Of a DNA stretch of 64,000 nt, positions 1 through 11,220 are shown piece after piece. Made by a program: the position numbers and the translations under genes. The stretch is from Hemileia vastatrix (Eukaryota; Basidiomycota; Pucciniomycetes; Pucciniales; Zaghouaniaceae). The stretch is from NCBI GenBank assembly GCA_030280995.1, contig JASXTE010000005.1, positions 17,871,501-17,935,500 of the forward strand, in the 5' to 3' direction. How positions within the stretch are numbered: position 1 is the stretch's first letter; every line of letters starts with the position of its first letter. The notes under the pieces are model-generated. The model was not told the origin of the DNA. It searched no databases and saw only the letters and a program-made list of their open reading frames with translations.

Positions 1-658
1 GTCTTTCAGCTCTAGGTCTTAAGTTATAAGGTTTTGCCTTATTACTTACAATGTCATTGTTGTCACACATTTTCACATGGAATTTAAAAAATAGAAAGTT
101 TAGATATGAAAACTTCAAAAAGGAGTTTTATCAGTATTTATCAATACCACTGAAGACAATTTTATTGCTTACTTATTGGTATGAAGTGAATCTTTAAGTG
201 CCAAAAGTCAAATATGCTTTTTATGTGGTCACTTGATTTAACTGGTCTAAAATATGTAGCCGTGTTTTTATATTTGAAAGAAAACAACTGTCAGTAAGAT
301 TCTTTCTAAATATTTAATGAATGTTACAAACCAATAAAAAGAAAAGATTAAGAGTCCTGTTAAAAGAGAACAATTAATCAGTTTAATTGGTTTATTATCT
401 GCAAAGATCACAAATTTAATTGGTCTATTGACAGACTCCCACTAATAACAATTTTATGTTAAATTAGTGGTAAAATTGTTGATTCAATATCACAATTTCA
501 TTATATAACAGGGCTTCTTTTTCTGAAATCACTATATAAGTGACTCCAACCTGTTGTAATTATCCAAATATTTCTATAGGGATATTATTTACATGTACCT
601 TCTTTTGAAAATTTCACTTACTGGATTATAACAGAATTCTTGAGGAAAGGTCCCCAAT
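1..658. other. AT-rich stretch with no recognisable gene
   Basis: No open frame of useful length and no repeat shared with the rest of the window was recognised here. The sequence is uniformly AT-rich. It ends where a family-A LTR begins. Confidence 0.6.
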
Positions 659-2156
659 TGTCAGGCTAAGGTCAAGTACAAGGACATGAACTAGCTTGAA
701 TGGTCAGTTGTCTAGAAGATTTTAATGGTCCTATATGAATACTGTAATATAAATCCAATAAGTAGTAAAATATAATCAAAATTAAAGGTCTCAGTAATAT
801 AATTCTTACTATTTATATATGGCTTACAATCTTTGTAGTTGGTAGAAAAATAGATTTTATAATTCAGATACTATTCAAAAGTCTTATAAAAGTACTAATT
901 GATATGTATTGTAATTTATTTGGTTATATTGGTAAATTGTAAATGATAAAGAATGTAGAAACAAGACCCAAAAACCTCCTCCTTTTATACACACTGAGTT
1001 CCCCAATAAATCCCTTGATATACCATTCAATACACAGTAAAAGACGCCTCAAATACACTAATAGACCTGCCCATAAACATCCCTAGTGATCCATGACATA
1101 ATTAGACAAGTAACAACCGCCAAAATCCTGTAATAATAAGGGAATTCCATCAAAATTAAAGAAAAAGACAAAAAGAGAGTATATGCGTATAAAACAATAA
1201 TATAAAAGACTAAAGGAGACTTTTTAAGGTTAATAATAGCTTAATAATAAGGGGGATTTACTGTAGAAATAATGGGGCTAATCCTGACATTATACTATGT
1301 GAAATTCCCATTCAAAAATAACCAAAATTGACTGAGAAACCACCCAAAAACTTAAAAAAGAGCGTGAGATGTGGGGTAACTACATGCAGTTCTTGGCAGG
1401 CGCTTGCACGGGTAAATCCTTGACTAAAATTAGGCGAATTTAAGCGTGGTGATGAAATAAAGTGCCAAGAGTGAGGTTATTAATGAAATTAGTGCATATA
1501 AACAAGGTCAATGCACTATTAATTAAGCTAGGACACTAAATAAGTGCCTGTCGCCTATTTTAGTGTGATTCCCCACAGTGGGCGTAGAATGTGGGGTAAT
1601 TATAGTGTGAAAAAGCTAACTTTGCTAAAAATGAAGCTATTCACACAGGAAAAAAGCAGGCAGTATGTGGCCAGTACACAGAAGCCATTTCTGGCATAAA
1701 AAACACCAAATTTGAAAAGTGTTATTTTTATGCTTTTAAATAGCCAAATCAATAGTCCTAAATGAGCTCAATTGATCTGTCAAAGCGCATTTTTGATATT
1801 CTCAATTTTATAGCGCATATAGTCAACTTTTAAGTGGAATAAAGCGCATATCTTGTTTTTTGCATAAAACAATGAATATAACAGCTTTAAGTGTACTTAA
1901 AAATTATGTAGCCTTATACTTAACATTATTAAGATTACCCTAACATATTCCAACTTAATATTAAGTACATAAGACCTATAAAAGGTGGATATATGCGTGT
2001 ATATAAGGTGTTATAATGGCATTTTTTGTGTATTATCATAATTTTACTTATGTATACTGTTTGTGTACTCTCATTTATTGTTCCCATGTATAGTTCATGT
2101 GTTTAACTTAACTTATAAGCACTTTTTACTCATTCCTGGGGATATACAGGCTGAAA
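659..2156 (-). mobile_element. Solo LTR, family A (minus orientation)
   Basis: This 1,498-bp block is the reverse complement of the block at 51043-52542. On the plus strand it opens with TGTCAGGCTAAGG and closes with a decayed terminus (ctgaaa where the other copy implies CTGACA). The shared segments include the strings around GTGTATAAAAGGAGG (promoter-like), the tgtggggtaa stretches and a repeated tttatgcc/ggcataaa block. Ends of the form TGTCAG...CTGACA are typical of LTR retrotransposons. No internal coding region adjoins it, so it is read as a solo LTR. No clear 5-bp target duplication is visible: its right edge abuts a truncated family-B LTR, which suggests later rearrangement. Confidence 0.75.
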
Positions 2157-3495
2157 GTAAATATAAATGGTCTTACTACCTATGAATAAATTATTTATAG
2201 ATTAAACCTCAGAAAAATACTAATAAAACTGATACACTCAATTGTTAACTCACAATATTTGGATTGGTGCAGACTAGTGGTGGAAAATAGGCTAATAAGA
2301 TATAGTTATAGCTAATATAAAGATAATATCAATTTATAAGGGCTTTAAGATATTTTTTTATATTCTAATAATTGTTTAATATTTTTTATTTGATGTATAT
2401 TAAGTTAGTGATGTCTGATAACCCACCAAATCCTCCTTTACTTATACCAAAATCCACTGGAGTGCACAGACCTTCAATCCATATGATCTCACAGCTATCC
2501 CTGGAAGTTACAGCACTGTGAGCTCTCATCACCTCCCCATGGCATATACTTCAAGAAGTTTCACCACCAAGAACTCCATAAAGGGCCCTCCATCACAATT
2601 AATGATATCATACACCCATACCATTAATTGAGAAAATAGATATACGTGGATACCATAATGAAACAAGTAAAAAAACTCATCCAAATAGAATAAAGTGAAA
2701 CCCAAAGAATGTAAAGGAACCAAATCAACTGTCCAAGACCCCTATAACATCCCCAAGTATCCACATTAACCCATAAATCCATGAAGATCCATTAAAGGAA
2801 GCAGATTAAGTTGTCCAAACTGGATATATGCATCTGAAAAAGGTGTATATGCTTGTGTAGGCATTCTGAGTCCATTGAATACATCCATATGAGCTAAAAT
2901 AAGCAGAAAAATAAAGATTATAGGCTATTTAGAGGGTAAACCCCACATATATATCTATATACACTACACACTATAGGGGGTGGACTTGCTAGCAAGTCCC
3001 CAACCTGAATTCTGACCAATTTCTACTTGAACACCCACATAAAACTGTTCTTCCTAGTGGTGTTCATCCCTGATTTTATGGTTCCTTTTTCAATAGATTA
3101 ATGTGTTTTCAATCTGTGTTGAATTTGAGTCCAAGGTTGCAGACTTGCTAGCAAGTCCACCCCCCATTTTGCATGGTGATATGCATAGTATAACCGCATA
3201 TTTCACTGAATATGAGGTTTATGCATACATGAAAGCTTATGTATGTCTATAATTACTTAATATCACTTAAGATAAGTATATTACAGCTACATTAGCACCT
3301 TAATATATTTATGGGGCTATGGATAAGCTATTTAAACTAATAAAAGTCATATAATAGTATAATATATATACATAAGCATAATAACCATATATATAAGTAT
3401 CATAACCATATATTTAACTTATAAGCTTAATGAAATTAAGGTTATCTTACTTTAAACATAGGAAATACTCCTTCCTGGGGATACTTATGCTGAAA
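2157..3495 (-). mobile_element. LTR, family B (minus, end-truncated, split by a MITE)
   Basis: Outside the MITE at 2962-3178, this block is the reverse complement of the family-B LTRs at 8787-9958, 27078-28249 and 29632-37332. Matching landmarks are the ctccccatggc segment, the cagtgctgtaa segment and the U3-like start (cctggggata...ctga near 3480-3495). About 45 bp of one LTR end are missing where it meets the family-A LTR. Small open frames inside it (for example 2529-2723) are LTR sequence and not genes. Confidence 0.75.
2962..3178 (+). mobile_element. CACTA-like MITE, copy 1
   Basis: A 217-bp element flanked by perfect 3-bp target duplications (ata/ata). The left end reads CACTACACACTATAGGGGG and the right end, on the opposite strand, CACCATGCAAAATGGGGGG. 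Immediately inside each end lies GACTTGCTAGCAAGTC, part of an 18-bp palindrome. There is no coding capacity. It interrupts a family-B LTR. The CAC termini and 3-bp duplication fit the CACTA (EnSpm/CMC) superfamily. Confidence 0.8.
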
Positions 3496-3809
3496 GTACT
3501 GCTATTCCTACTTACAGAACCTTAATTACTCTCAGATACACAATAACCCACATTTAGAATATACCATTGACCATAGCACTAATATGCCACACATTCACTT
3601 AAGATTGAAAAGTATAAGCATATTATTGACCAATTTAGAATTTAAGATTTAGATAGAACAGTCAAATCAAGGCACACAAAGGGAGATGCAGTTGCCATTT
3701 AGATGTTACTTCTGTGCTTTGTGTATGGATTTATGTACTGGATTATGGAATAAAAGGTTGATTTTTACTTTGAGTGTCACATGGCATGTGACAGAAACTA
3801 AAAAAGGAA

Positions 3810-4991
3810 GATTATCTCATCATCATCAAATTCCTCAATATTAAATCAAATTAAGATGCATGTTCTGGATGTGAGAAGTCCACTTTCATCAAAGGTCAAT
3901 GGCTTCCTGTTGATGGAAAATGAAGTAAAAAGGAAAAAAAGGAACAATCAAAATCAATCCTAGGAAAATGAAGGAGAGATTAAAAATTTATCGATCAAAA
4001 TATAAAAAGGCTCATTTTTCTGCCTCTTCAACTGGCTTAGGTATTGATGATGATGAATTGGAGATTTAAATTACTAAATTTTCTGAAAATCTCAATTTCA
4101 TGTGTCATTTCTATGAGGAAATGGATAATATTTTTGGTTCCTAAGTTGATGTCAACCCTTGGTTTCCATGTGATACTACTAAGTATATACTCTCTGGATC
4201 TCAACCATCCAATAATCCTCCAGACACACCTGTACTTAAACAACATAAATCCCCTGAAGCTTCTAACCATAGTTCAGCTTAAGGTGATCCTGACTATCAA
4301 GCAGAACAATTATTTTGGAGCAGATCTGAGTCCTCAAAGCCCCCATGTTTTAATGTATGTTTACTTTTTATTTTTTTCATAAATTCTTCACTAAATTTAA
4401 CATTCTTTCTTTTCTAGTCTCCTCCAACTGAAACTCAAATTTCAAAAAAAAAATATTAACAATATCAGCAATGAGAATCCTGCTTTGCAAGCTGATTTAG
4501 ATGAACTTCCTGAACCCTCAAGCTCAAACTCCAAACTAAAGTGTCAAGCCACAACTTCAATGAGCTTGAGCTATCTTTTAAAATGTGATTATACTTCAAC
4601 CAGCTCTTTGGGCTCCCTTGAAAATTATTTTGAGAAAAAAGATATGAGTAAGAATTTTTCACTATATATCTTATTCAATAGCATATTTATTTATTTTTTC
4701 TATTCAATTTTTTCAGAAAATTCCTCAATATCAAAAAATGCACTTGAATTTGAGAAGATAAAGCTTGATTATATGCTAATGAAAGATCAACCAGCCTTAG
4801 ATTTGGAGGAAAAAGGTTTTTTCCTTCAATCAAACTTTGAAAAGGCCAGATATGATGAAGAGGAGATGAAAGAGTTGATCTTTGCTCAGAGAAAACAAAT
4901 GACTGTGAATTTCAAAGAGAAATGGCAAGTCCTGAATTGGAAAAGTAAGAATAAAATTATAAAAAAAAAGAATTCATTACAGAATGTATAA
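3810..4991 (+). pseudogene. Harbinger ORF2 protein remnant (H2)
   Basis: Broken frames here are homologous to the ORF2 genes of H1 and H3. Visible pieces in order are a trihelix/Myb-like N-terminal stretch (LNIKSN, then CSGCEKST, near 3820-3880), a basic segment KIYRSKYKKAHFSASSTG (about 3980-4030) with a downstream FMCHFYEEMDNIFG block, and an acidic/coiled-coil C-terminus (EFEKIKLDYMLMKDQPALDL, near 4745-4805). Stops and frameshifts interrupt it. Harbinger-type transposons commonly encode a second, DNA-binding protein that helps the transposase reach the element ends and the nucleus; assigning that role here is inference. The 168-residue open frame at 4485-4991 is its C-terminal half, probably with an unspliced intron inside (about 4645-4715). 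Confidence 0.6.
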
Positions 4992-5848
4992 ATAATGGCA
5001 AATCTTATGAGGGCATTTAAAAATTACTTGACCTTTTTAATGGATTATTTATTTTTTTGGGTAATGTTTGGTGCATGACATTAATGGTAAATTTTTTCTT
5101 ATTAAAAATAGTTATATCATCAGATTCTGTTAACATCATTTGTGCTTATTGGACTCTAGAATATCACACCTTTGAAATTTCAGATGGTGAAATAATGCTG
5201 AAACCTGTACAATTTTCATTTCTATATAGAGCTAAGTCAAAAAAAATCTTTATCTGTTTTTAAATTTTGGAAATACAGTTAACTGAATTTTATTGAGGTA
5301 AGGGGTGGTTATCAACAAAAATTTTCCAAGTTATCAATTTTGCATGTCAGATTTGAAAATTTTGCAATACCCTCCCCTGCATTTTAAAAAAGTAAGGGGT
5401 AAAAGTCACCAAAATTTAATATATTAACATAAATTTATTAATTAATAAATAAGATATTTCAAATTTACTAGTTTTAAATTAATGACAATTCCTAATGCCA
5501 AAATACAGATCAAGTCTATAAACAGAAGTTTTGGACTTTCCACAGGTATAGTCTAGAGGAATCCCATGAAATAATTTAATTTTTTCATGATTACCTGTTA
5601 TACAACACAAAGTTGTTGGAAAATTACTTCAATTTAGTAAATTGAAATAACAGATTTATTTATTAAGAATATATGAAATAATAATAATTATTTGGTGACT
5701 CTACACATCCTCATACTTTTTTTGATCTACCTAAATTTTTATTAAATTTATTACCTTTACCTTCTTTTTTTTAAATTGTTTATTTGTTGGATTAACTTTT
5801 AACTGATCTGAAACTATTAAACAAAATTTGTGAATTCTCAACAATATT
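4992..5848. other. H2 spacer between the converging ORF2 and TET-like genes
   Basis: No coding signal. It contains G/C-run repeats (aggtaaggggtggttatcaa...gcaataccctcccctg, 5295-5400) of the same type as the tandem repeats at the equivalent place in H1 (34050-34210) and H3 (58190-58450). It also has a block with cccatgaaa...ttcatgattacc (5560-5600) shared with H1 (33890-33950) and H3 (58610-58670). This shared noncoding block supports common descent of the three elements. Confidence 0.55.
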
Positions 5849-6345
5849 TCAAAGATAGAGGTGATTTCTTTTTTGGTGTTTATCATTAGAAGAGCTCCAA
5901 GCAGATTCTATCATTCCATTTCCTAAACCAAAATTAATTATACACTTATGATATGGAAAGTATAACCCATAAACTTTTATTTTAACAGGTGAAGGAATAG
6001 GTTTTCCAGTGATAGGATCAATATAAGAGAATATCCCTAAGGTAATATATTTGGCATCATTTGTATTGGTATGTATTTTGTTATAAAACCCAGAATGAGT
6101 TATTATATAATTTGAAAATAATAGATGTTTACTGCTAATTTCTTCCCATTCAAAGTCACACCAATTCAGTATTCCCACTCTTTCCACAAGTTCATAATTT
6201 TTCCAAAAGCTTTATTGCTGACTTTTTTAAGTTGAAGAGCAATAAAAGAATTAAAAGAAGGTAATGTGTCCCATTTTCCAAAATAATTATCTTTTTTAGC
6301 TTTAGATAATTTTTTTGAAAACAATAGATTCTTTTAGAATTAAAA
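5849..6345 (-). pseudogene. TET/JBP-like 2OG-Fe(II) dioxygenase remnant (H2)
   Basis: The 112-residue open frame ending at 5849 matches the C-terminal half of the H1 dioxygenase. Shared segments are GFYNKIH, GIFSYIDPITGKPIPSP, GLYFP and IINFGLGNGMIESAW. Further upstream on this strand (6190-6345) another frame gives the KWDTLPSFNSFIALQLKK region, matching RWDSLKSFNTFL in H1. The HxD iron site reads HTN, so the metal-binding aspartate is lost and catalysis is unlikely. Family knowledge: TET/JBP enzymes oxidise 5-methyl groups of pyrimidines in nucleic acid, and related genes are strongly expanded in basidiomycetes. It lies between ORF2 and the transposase, as in H1 and H3. Confidence 0.6.
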
Positions 6346-6385
6346 TGAGTGAAATAATATTAAGGGGGAAAGGGGGATATATCCA

Positions 6386-7332
6386 TGTCAAGGAGGGGAG
6401 AAATTTCAAAAGGTCCCTTTTGTTCTAGAAGATTTTCAACAGTCCAATGGCAGTGATAAGTGAAGGAGAGCTCAAGATTTTAAAAGTGTACTTATTTTGT
6501 TTCTTTTGTATTTAATTACCCAAAGAAAAGGTAAATAGTTTAATTATTATTATTAGGGGGTATCAAAGTTAGAAATTTGTAATTATTTAAAAGGTATTTC
6601 ACAACACAAAAAGAAAGCCACAAACTTGACATTCATTCTCAATAAAAAGGTTTTTTGGGGGCACAATATGGCATACTTTTAAAAATAATCATGTTTGATT
6701 TGGTGGAAAAAAGAGGCATTTTGAAATGGGGGACTTCTAACTTTGATACCCCCTATTATTTTGGTAACTTAGAGATACTAGATTGTAAATACTAAGAGAA
6801 GTAATAGTAGTAATAGACTGGTTGTATATAAAATAATTGATTGAAGTAAAGAATAGGATGAACAAAAACAGAGAGATTGAGAGGCCTTATATAGGCAAAA
6901 AGAGAGAAAATATGGAACCACAAGTCTACATACATGAGTAACTCGGAGAGATAAATCCCACAATATAGAAGTTTCAAATATTAAATTATTTTCTCATATA
7001 CAGTATTTATCTGTATACATCAATTTTAATTAAAATAATTTGATTTACTTAGTTTTCTGTATATGTCAAAGTACAAATAAAATATTTGATTTTAATATTT
7101 AGTGTTTTTATAGTTTTTAGTCTTCTTTTAAGTTGTCATTACAATGCTGTCAAGGGATAAAAAATGAGGGTAAATTAGAATTATATATTTACTTAATTTT
7201 ACTTATTCCTTAGTTAAAATATTATAAGTAAGTTAAAAAGTAAGTATAACTAGTATAATGAGAGGTAAAGGTGTTTCATACTCTAGTAAATAATAAATTA
7301 TTTACTGGGTAAGTCTAGTAGCATGGCTGACA
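6386..7332 (-). mobile_element. Divergent family-C LTR (minus), split by a mini-Harbinger
   Basis: Read on the minus strand it starts TGTCAGCCATGCTACTAGAC, close to the start of the LTRs at 16858 and 38306, and keeps the promoter block TTTGCCTATATAAGGCCTCTC (on this strand around 6880-6900). It ends at ctccttgaca near 6386. No internal region adjoins, and no perfect target duplication is evident. It carries the 198-bp Harbinger MITE at 6556-6753. The inferred order is H2, then this LTR, then the MITE. Confidence 0.6.
6556..6753. mobile_element. Mini-Harbinger (MITE)
   Basis: A 198-bp non-coding element with about 18-bp terminal inverted repeats, GGGGGTATCAAAGTTAGAA at the left and its complement at the right. 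It is flanked by TA on each side inside an AT-rich target. The repeat start GGGGGTATCAA is almost identical to the H3 termini (GGGGGTATCAATG), so H3-type transposase probably mobilised it. Confidence 0.8.
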
Positions 7333-7900
7333 AGAAAAGTGGGACAATACCCAGGTCAAGGAGGGATAAAAAGAGGATGATGGATAGAAAAAAAAGAAAT
7401 AACAGAGGGAAAGAAAAAAAAGGTTAGTTTTACCTAGATAATCAAAAAAAAAATCCTCTGACAAAAAATGAATATATAAAATAATTAAAATTATAATTAG
7501 CAAATATATAAGTAAAAATGAAAAAAATGATTTAACTGGATAGATGAGTTAAGAAAACAATTGACTTCAAATTATTTGAGGGATGCAAGAGGAGAAGAGG
7601 AAATGGATTTAACTGATGAAAGGAGAAAAGAATGACTGAAAAATTATGGGATGGCAGAAAAGATGCAATTTCATGTTGACTTAAAGAAGGAAAACAAAGA
7701 GACTTGAAAAGCAAATTCAAATTCAAATTCAATATGCAAAACTTAAATAACCATGACAAGTGAATAAAATATGCAACTTGATCATTTGAAGAGTATGAAA
7801 AAAAAAATTAAAAGGGTTGTGTTGAGAAGTTTAGGAGTGTTGTTGACATAATGATGGAGTGTATTCCAGTGGAAAGTAAGTTGTGTGAATCAAAGGGAGG
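7333..7900. other. H2 non-coding part downstream of the transposase
   Basis: AT-rich sequence whose minus strand has pyrimidine-rich runs homologous to the block after the transposase in H1 (31340-31560) and H3 (60160-60640); shared words include caacatgaaattgcat and ctcatctatcc. The open frames in it are low-complexity and not conserved. Confidence 0.5.
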
Positions 7901-10170
7901 TAGTAATTGTAGATCAAAATTTATAATAATTTAAGAATTAATTAAAGCTAAATCTCCCAATGTGCTTGTATGATTGGATGATTTTTTTTGGCCTTATGCT
8001 AGTGGTTTGAGAAATAGAAGTGTTGGATATAGTGGGAAGTGTTTTGACTTCTTTATCTTCATACAACTCTAACCATTGATCTTTGAGGTCAGCAAGTAGG
8101 TTATGAATTATAGTGCAGCACAGAATCCAGTTGATCACTGCCTCCATTTTGAGTTTATTTCTAAGAAGACTTCTTCATTCTCTTAACCTACAAAAACAAC
8201 CTTTTAAGATTTTAATTAAATGTTCAATTCAGACTCTTTACTCTTCCAAATGATTGATGAACTTGGCATTTTGACTTTCTTCTGAAGCTGCTCCCCAAAA
8301 ATCAGGAAGTACATACTTCCCATTCACATAAGTAGAATCTACCAGAAGGTACCAATCTTTATTAAAGAATTTTTTAGGTTCTTTTGAAATTTGCATCCTT
8401 TGGATGACATATGAATCATGACAGGATCCAGGATAGCCATCAAAGAAAGATATAAATATTTTGTTGATGTCACATATAAGCTGAACAGAAATTGAATATC
8501 TATAGAGAAGAGATAATTTTTTGTGTTAGTATGAAAGAGATTGAAAGGTATTAAAAAATAAGCTACCTCTTTTTTTTTGGTCAGAGTCATTATTTCCACC
8601 TTTAGTAGGTTTCTGGCTCAAAGGAATAGCTGTACCATTAACAAAATAAATACATCCTGTGAACCCCTCTGCTTTCATAACCTGATATGATTCAAGTTCC
8701 TCTTCTTTTGTTGGCCAGGTGAGAAGTTGAGATTCCAAGGAGTTGATAGCAGTGATGCATCATTTTGTATAAGTGCTAACAGAACCTGTCAGCCTAGGTA
8801 TCTCCAGGACTGAGTAATTCTTATGTTTAAAATAAGATAACCTTAAATACATTAAGCTTATATCTTAAAAATAAGGTTAAAACACTTATATATATGTTTA
8901 TAATACATATATATATAATTATTACACTATTATATAACTTATAGTAGTTTAAATAGCTTATCCATAGCCTAATAATACTTATTAAGGTGTTAATGGAGTC
9001 ATAATATATTTATCTTAAGTGATATTAAGTAATTATTGACATACATAACCTTATATGCATACATAAATCTCATATTCAGTGAAATATGCAGTATATTATG
9101 TATATTTAGGTCTATAAGTGGGTTTTAGCCTCTTAATAGCCTATAACCTTTGTTTTTCTGCTTATTTTAGGTCATATGGATGTATCCAGTGGATTCACAA
9201 CGCCTAAAGAAGCATATACATCTATTTCAGGCGCATGTACTCATTTTGGACAACTTAATCTGTTTCCTTGGATGGATATTCACAGATTTATGGGTTGGGA
9301 GGTCATTGCTGGGTTAATATGGATGCGTGGGGATGTTATTGGAGGCTTGTACATTTAATTTGTTTCCTTTATATGCTTTGGGTTTCATTATATTCCCTTT
9401 GGATGAGTTATTTTACTTGTTTCTTTATGGTATCTGCTTTTATCTGGATTTTCTATCTATGGTATGGGTCTGTGTTATCATTAATTGTGATGGAGCGCCC
9501 TTACTGGAGGTCTGGATGTTGAAACTGCTTGAAGTGGACGCCATGGGGAGGTGATGGGCCCTCACAGTGCTGTAATTGCCGGAGATAGCAGTGACATCAT
9601 CTGGATTGAAGGTCTGTGCACTCCAGTGGATTTTGGTATAAGGAGGGATTTGACGGGTTATTGATCATCACTTACTTACTACAATTCAATTAAACATTTA
9701 AACACAATTATTATCATTTAAAAATATATTATAAAACCTTTATAAGTTGATATTATCATTATATAAGCTATACCTATATTTTATTCATCTATTTTTCACC
9801 ACTAGCACACATTTTAATCCAAGTATTGCAAATTTTATTTGAGTATAGCTATTTTATTAGTCTTCCCCTGAGGTTTAATCACTAAATCATTTATAAATAA
9901 GTAGTAGGACGATTAATAAATACTATTAAATCATACTTATATACTAGATATACTGACAGAACCATACCTTAAATTAAAGACATTTTCCAAAACATTTCAA
10001 GGCAGCTCTATTACCATTAGAGCCCAAACAACATAATGTGATGACTGATTGAATTGAAGGATCACATTGTTGTGAAAGACAGGGTGATCCTGAATAAACT
10101 CAAAACAATTGAAGGAAACATTCCTGAGAAGTCTTGTACCAAACTGTTTAAAACTGGGCACCAGTAGGTT
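7900..10170 (-). pseudogene. PIF/Harbinger DDE transposase remnant (H2), split by an LTR
   Basis: Minus-strand pieces match the H1 transposase. The N-terminal part lies at 9959-10170 (FIQDHPVFHNN), the centre at 8526-8738 (GFTGCIYFVNGTAIPLSQKP), then a CHDSYVI-type block near 8390-8440, and the C-terminus at 7938-8147 (CTIIHNLLADLKDQW). The first catalytic residue is changed (FVDGT to FVNGT) and frames are broken. A family-B LTR with a perfect 5-bp target duplication interrupts the coding sequence at 8787-9958. Family knowledge: DDE_Tnp_4-type enzymes cut and paste DNA with three acidic residues. This copy is dead. Confidence 0.8.
8787..9958 (+). mobile_element. Solo LTR, family B, with 5-bp target duplication
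   Basis: A 1,172-bp LTR, TGTCAGCCTAGG...CTGACA, bracketed by a perfect gaacc/gaacc duplication (8782-8786 and 9959-9963). The flanks rejoin as one Harbinger transposase pseudogene, which proves insertion. It is the same length as, and closely similar to, the LTR at 27078-28249 that terminates chromovirus G1, so it is probably a solo LTR of the G1 family. Small frames inside it (9176-9554) recur in all family-B copies and are LTR sequence. Confidence 0.9.
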
Positions 10171-10191
10171 TAAGAAAGGTTTGGATGGTGT

Positions 10192-10640
10192 ACTTTTTTT
10201 ATTTTATTTTATTTTTATTTTTTATTTTATTTTATTTTTTTATTTTTTTGGTGGTGGTGGTGGTGGTGGTGGTGGGGGGGGGGGGTGGGGTGTATGAAGT
10301 ACTTTTGAAGCTTTCTTTGGATAAAAAAAAATAAAAATAAAATAAAATAAAATAAAAATAAAATAAAATAAATAAATTTTTTTTTTTTTTTTGATAAATC
10401 TTTTCTTTTTAAAAGATCAGAGAATCAGAATCACTATATCAGAGAGTCCCCCAAAGCAAAGAGATCATCTATGAACCTCATTTGCTTGATATAATTTATC
10501 ATGATTTAGAAGTGTGAGGAAAAAGACATACAACTCTTATATATAAGGTAAAAAAAAAAATTAAATTTAAAATTAAAAAAAAATTAAAATTAAAAAAATA
10601 AAAATAAAAATAAAATAAAATAAAAAAATTGTAAATGATC
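10192..10640. repeat. Low-complexity T-rich / GGT-G-run / A-rich tract
   Basis: A T-rich arm of TTTTA-type units (10192-10249) is followed by about ten GGT repeats and a run of twelve G (10249-10290), then A-rich TAAAA units (10321-10380) and further A-rich tracts to 10640. The T-rich and A-rich arms are complementary and could pair around the G-rich loop. Confidence 0.85.
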
Positions 10641-10754
10641 TACATACAATGTGTAGGAGTAACAAAGCGTTCATACTAAAGAGTGCCACATATGAATAAG
10701 GATGATCACTGACCAATAAGTGTAATGGGACTTGATAATAAACTCAGTACTTTG

Positions 10755-10926
10755 GGTTGACAAAGTGCAGATTTGAGTGAAATAAGTGACTTGGTTCATG
10801 TTTGAAATCCACCAGCGTGTTGGGGCTATAATGTGTTTCAGAAATCCCGCACTTGGATAAGTGCCGATTTGGTCAAATTGAAGTGCAGATTTGTAAGTGC
10901 GGATTTGCCAGAACTGACACCCCCCT
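10755..10926. repeat. H2 right subterminal repeats and terminus
   Basis: Four copies of AAGTGC-N-GATTTG lie in about 150 bp, starting near 10758, 10858, 10881 and 10896, followed by the putative Harbinger terminus tgacacccccc. Clustered subterminal words of this kind are usual transposase-binding sites; that role is inferred. Confidence 0.5.
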
Positions 10927-11220
10927 ATTCACTTACAACTAATCTCGCAAGCTTTCCAGGATTATTTATTTTAGCCACCTACCATTTATGTTGACTTTAA
11001 AGGTGTGACAGGAATATATATAGTCTTCACCCAAATTCATTCCAAGACCACGACTGATTGCCATTTCAACAAAGGTACCTATTTATCTCCAATCAGGAGA
11101 TATCTGTCTATCTCTAAAATCATGCCATACTCTTTCCTTAATACTCAAGGGGAGGGACTTTTTGGCTATAAAACGCTAGTTTATTTCTTTTCTTTTTTTT
11201 TTCTTTTCATGTTTATAGCT

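Larger units (their letters stand above)
3800..10926 (-). mobile_element. PIF/Harbinger element H2 (decayed, composite)
   Basis: A decayed Harbinger copy recognised by three homologous parts in the same relative order as in H1 and H3: ORF2 (plus, about 3810-4991), a TET/JBP-like gene (minus, 5849-6345) and a DDE transposase (minus, 7900-10170). The right end is placed at the C run of ctgacacccccc near 10926, preceded by repeated AAGTGC-GATTTG subterminal motifs. The left terminus was not found and may have been lost. Later insertions inside it are a C-type LTR (6386-7332, with a mini-Harbinger in it) and a family-B solo LTR (8787-9958). Confidence 0.65.

Noticed and set aside
4044..4382. A 112-codon frame and its antisense partner (4037-4270)
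   Set aside because: Hydrophobic AT-rich translations of the decayed H2 ORF2 in wrong frames; the conserved ORF2 pieces are in a different phase.
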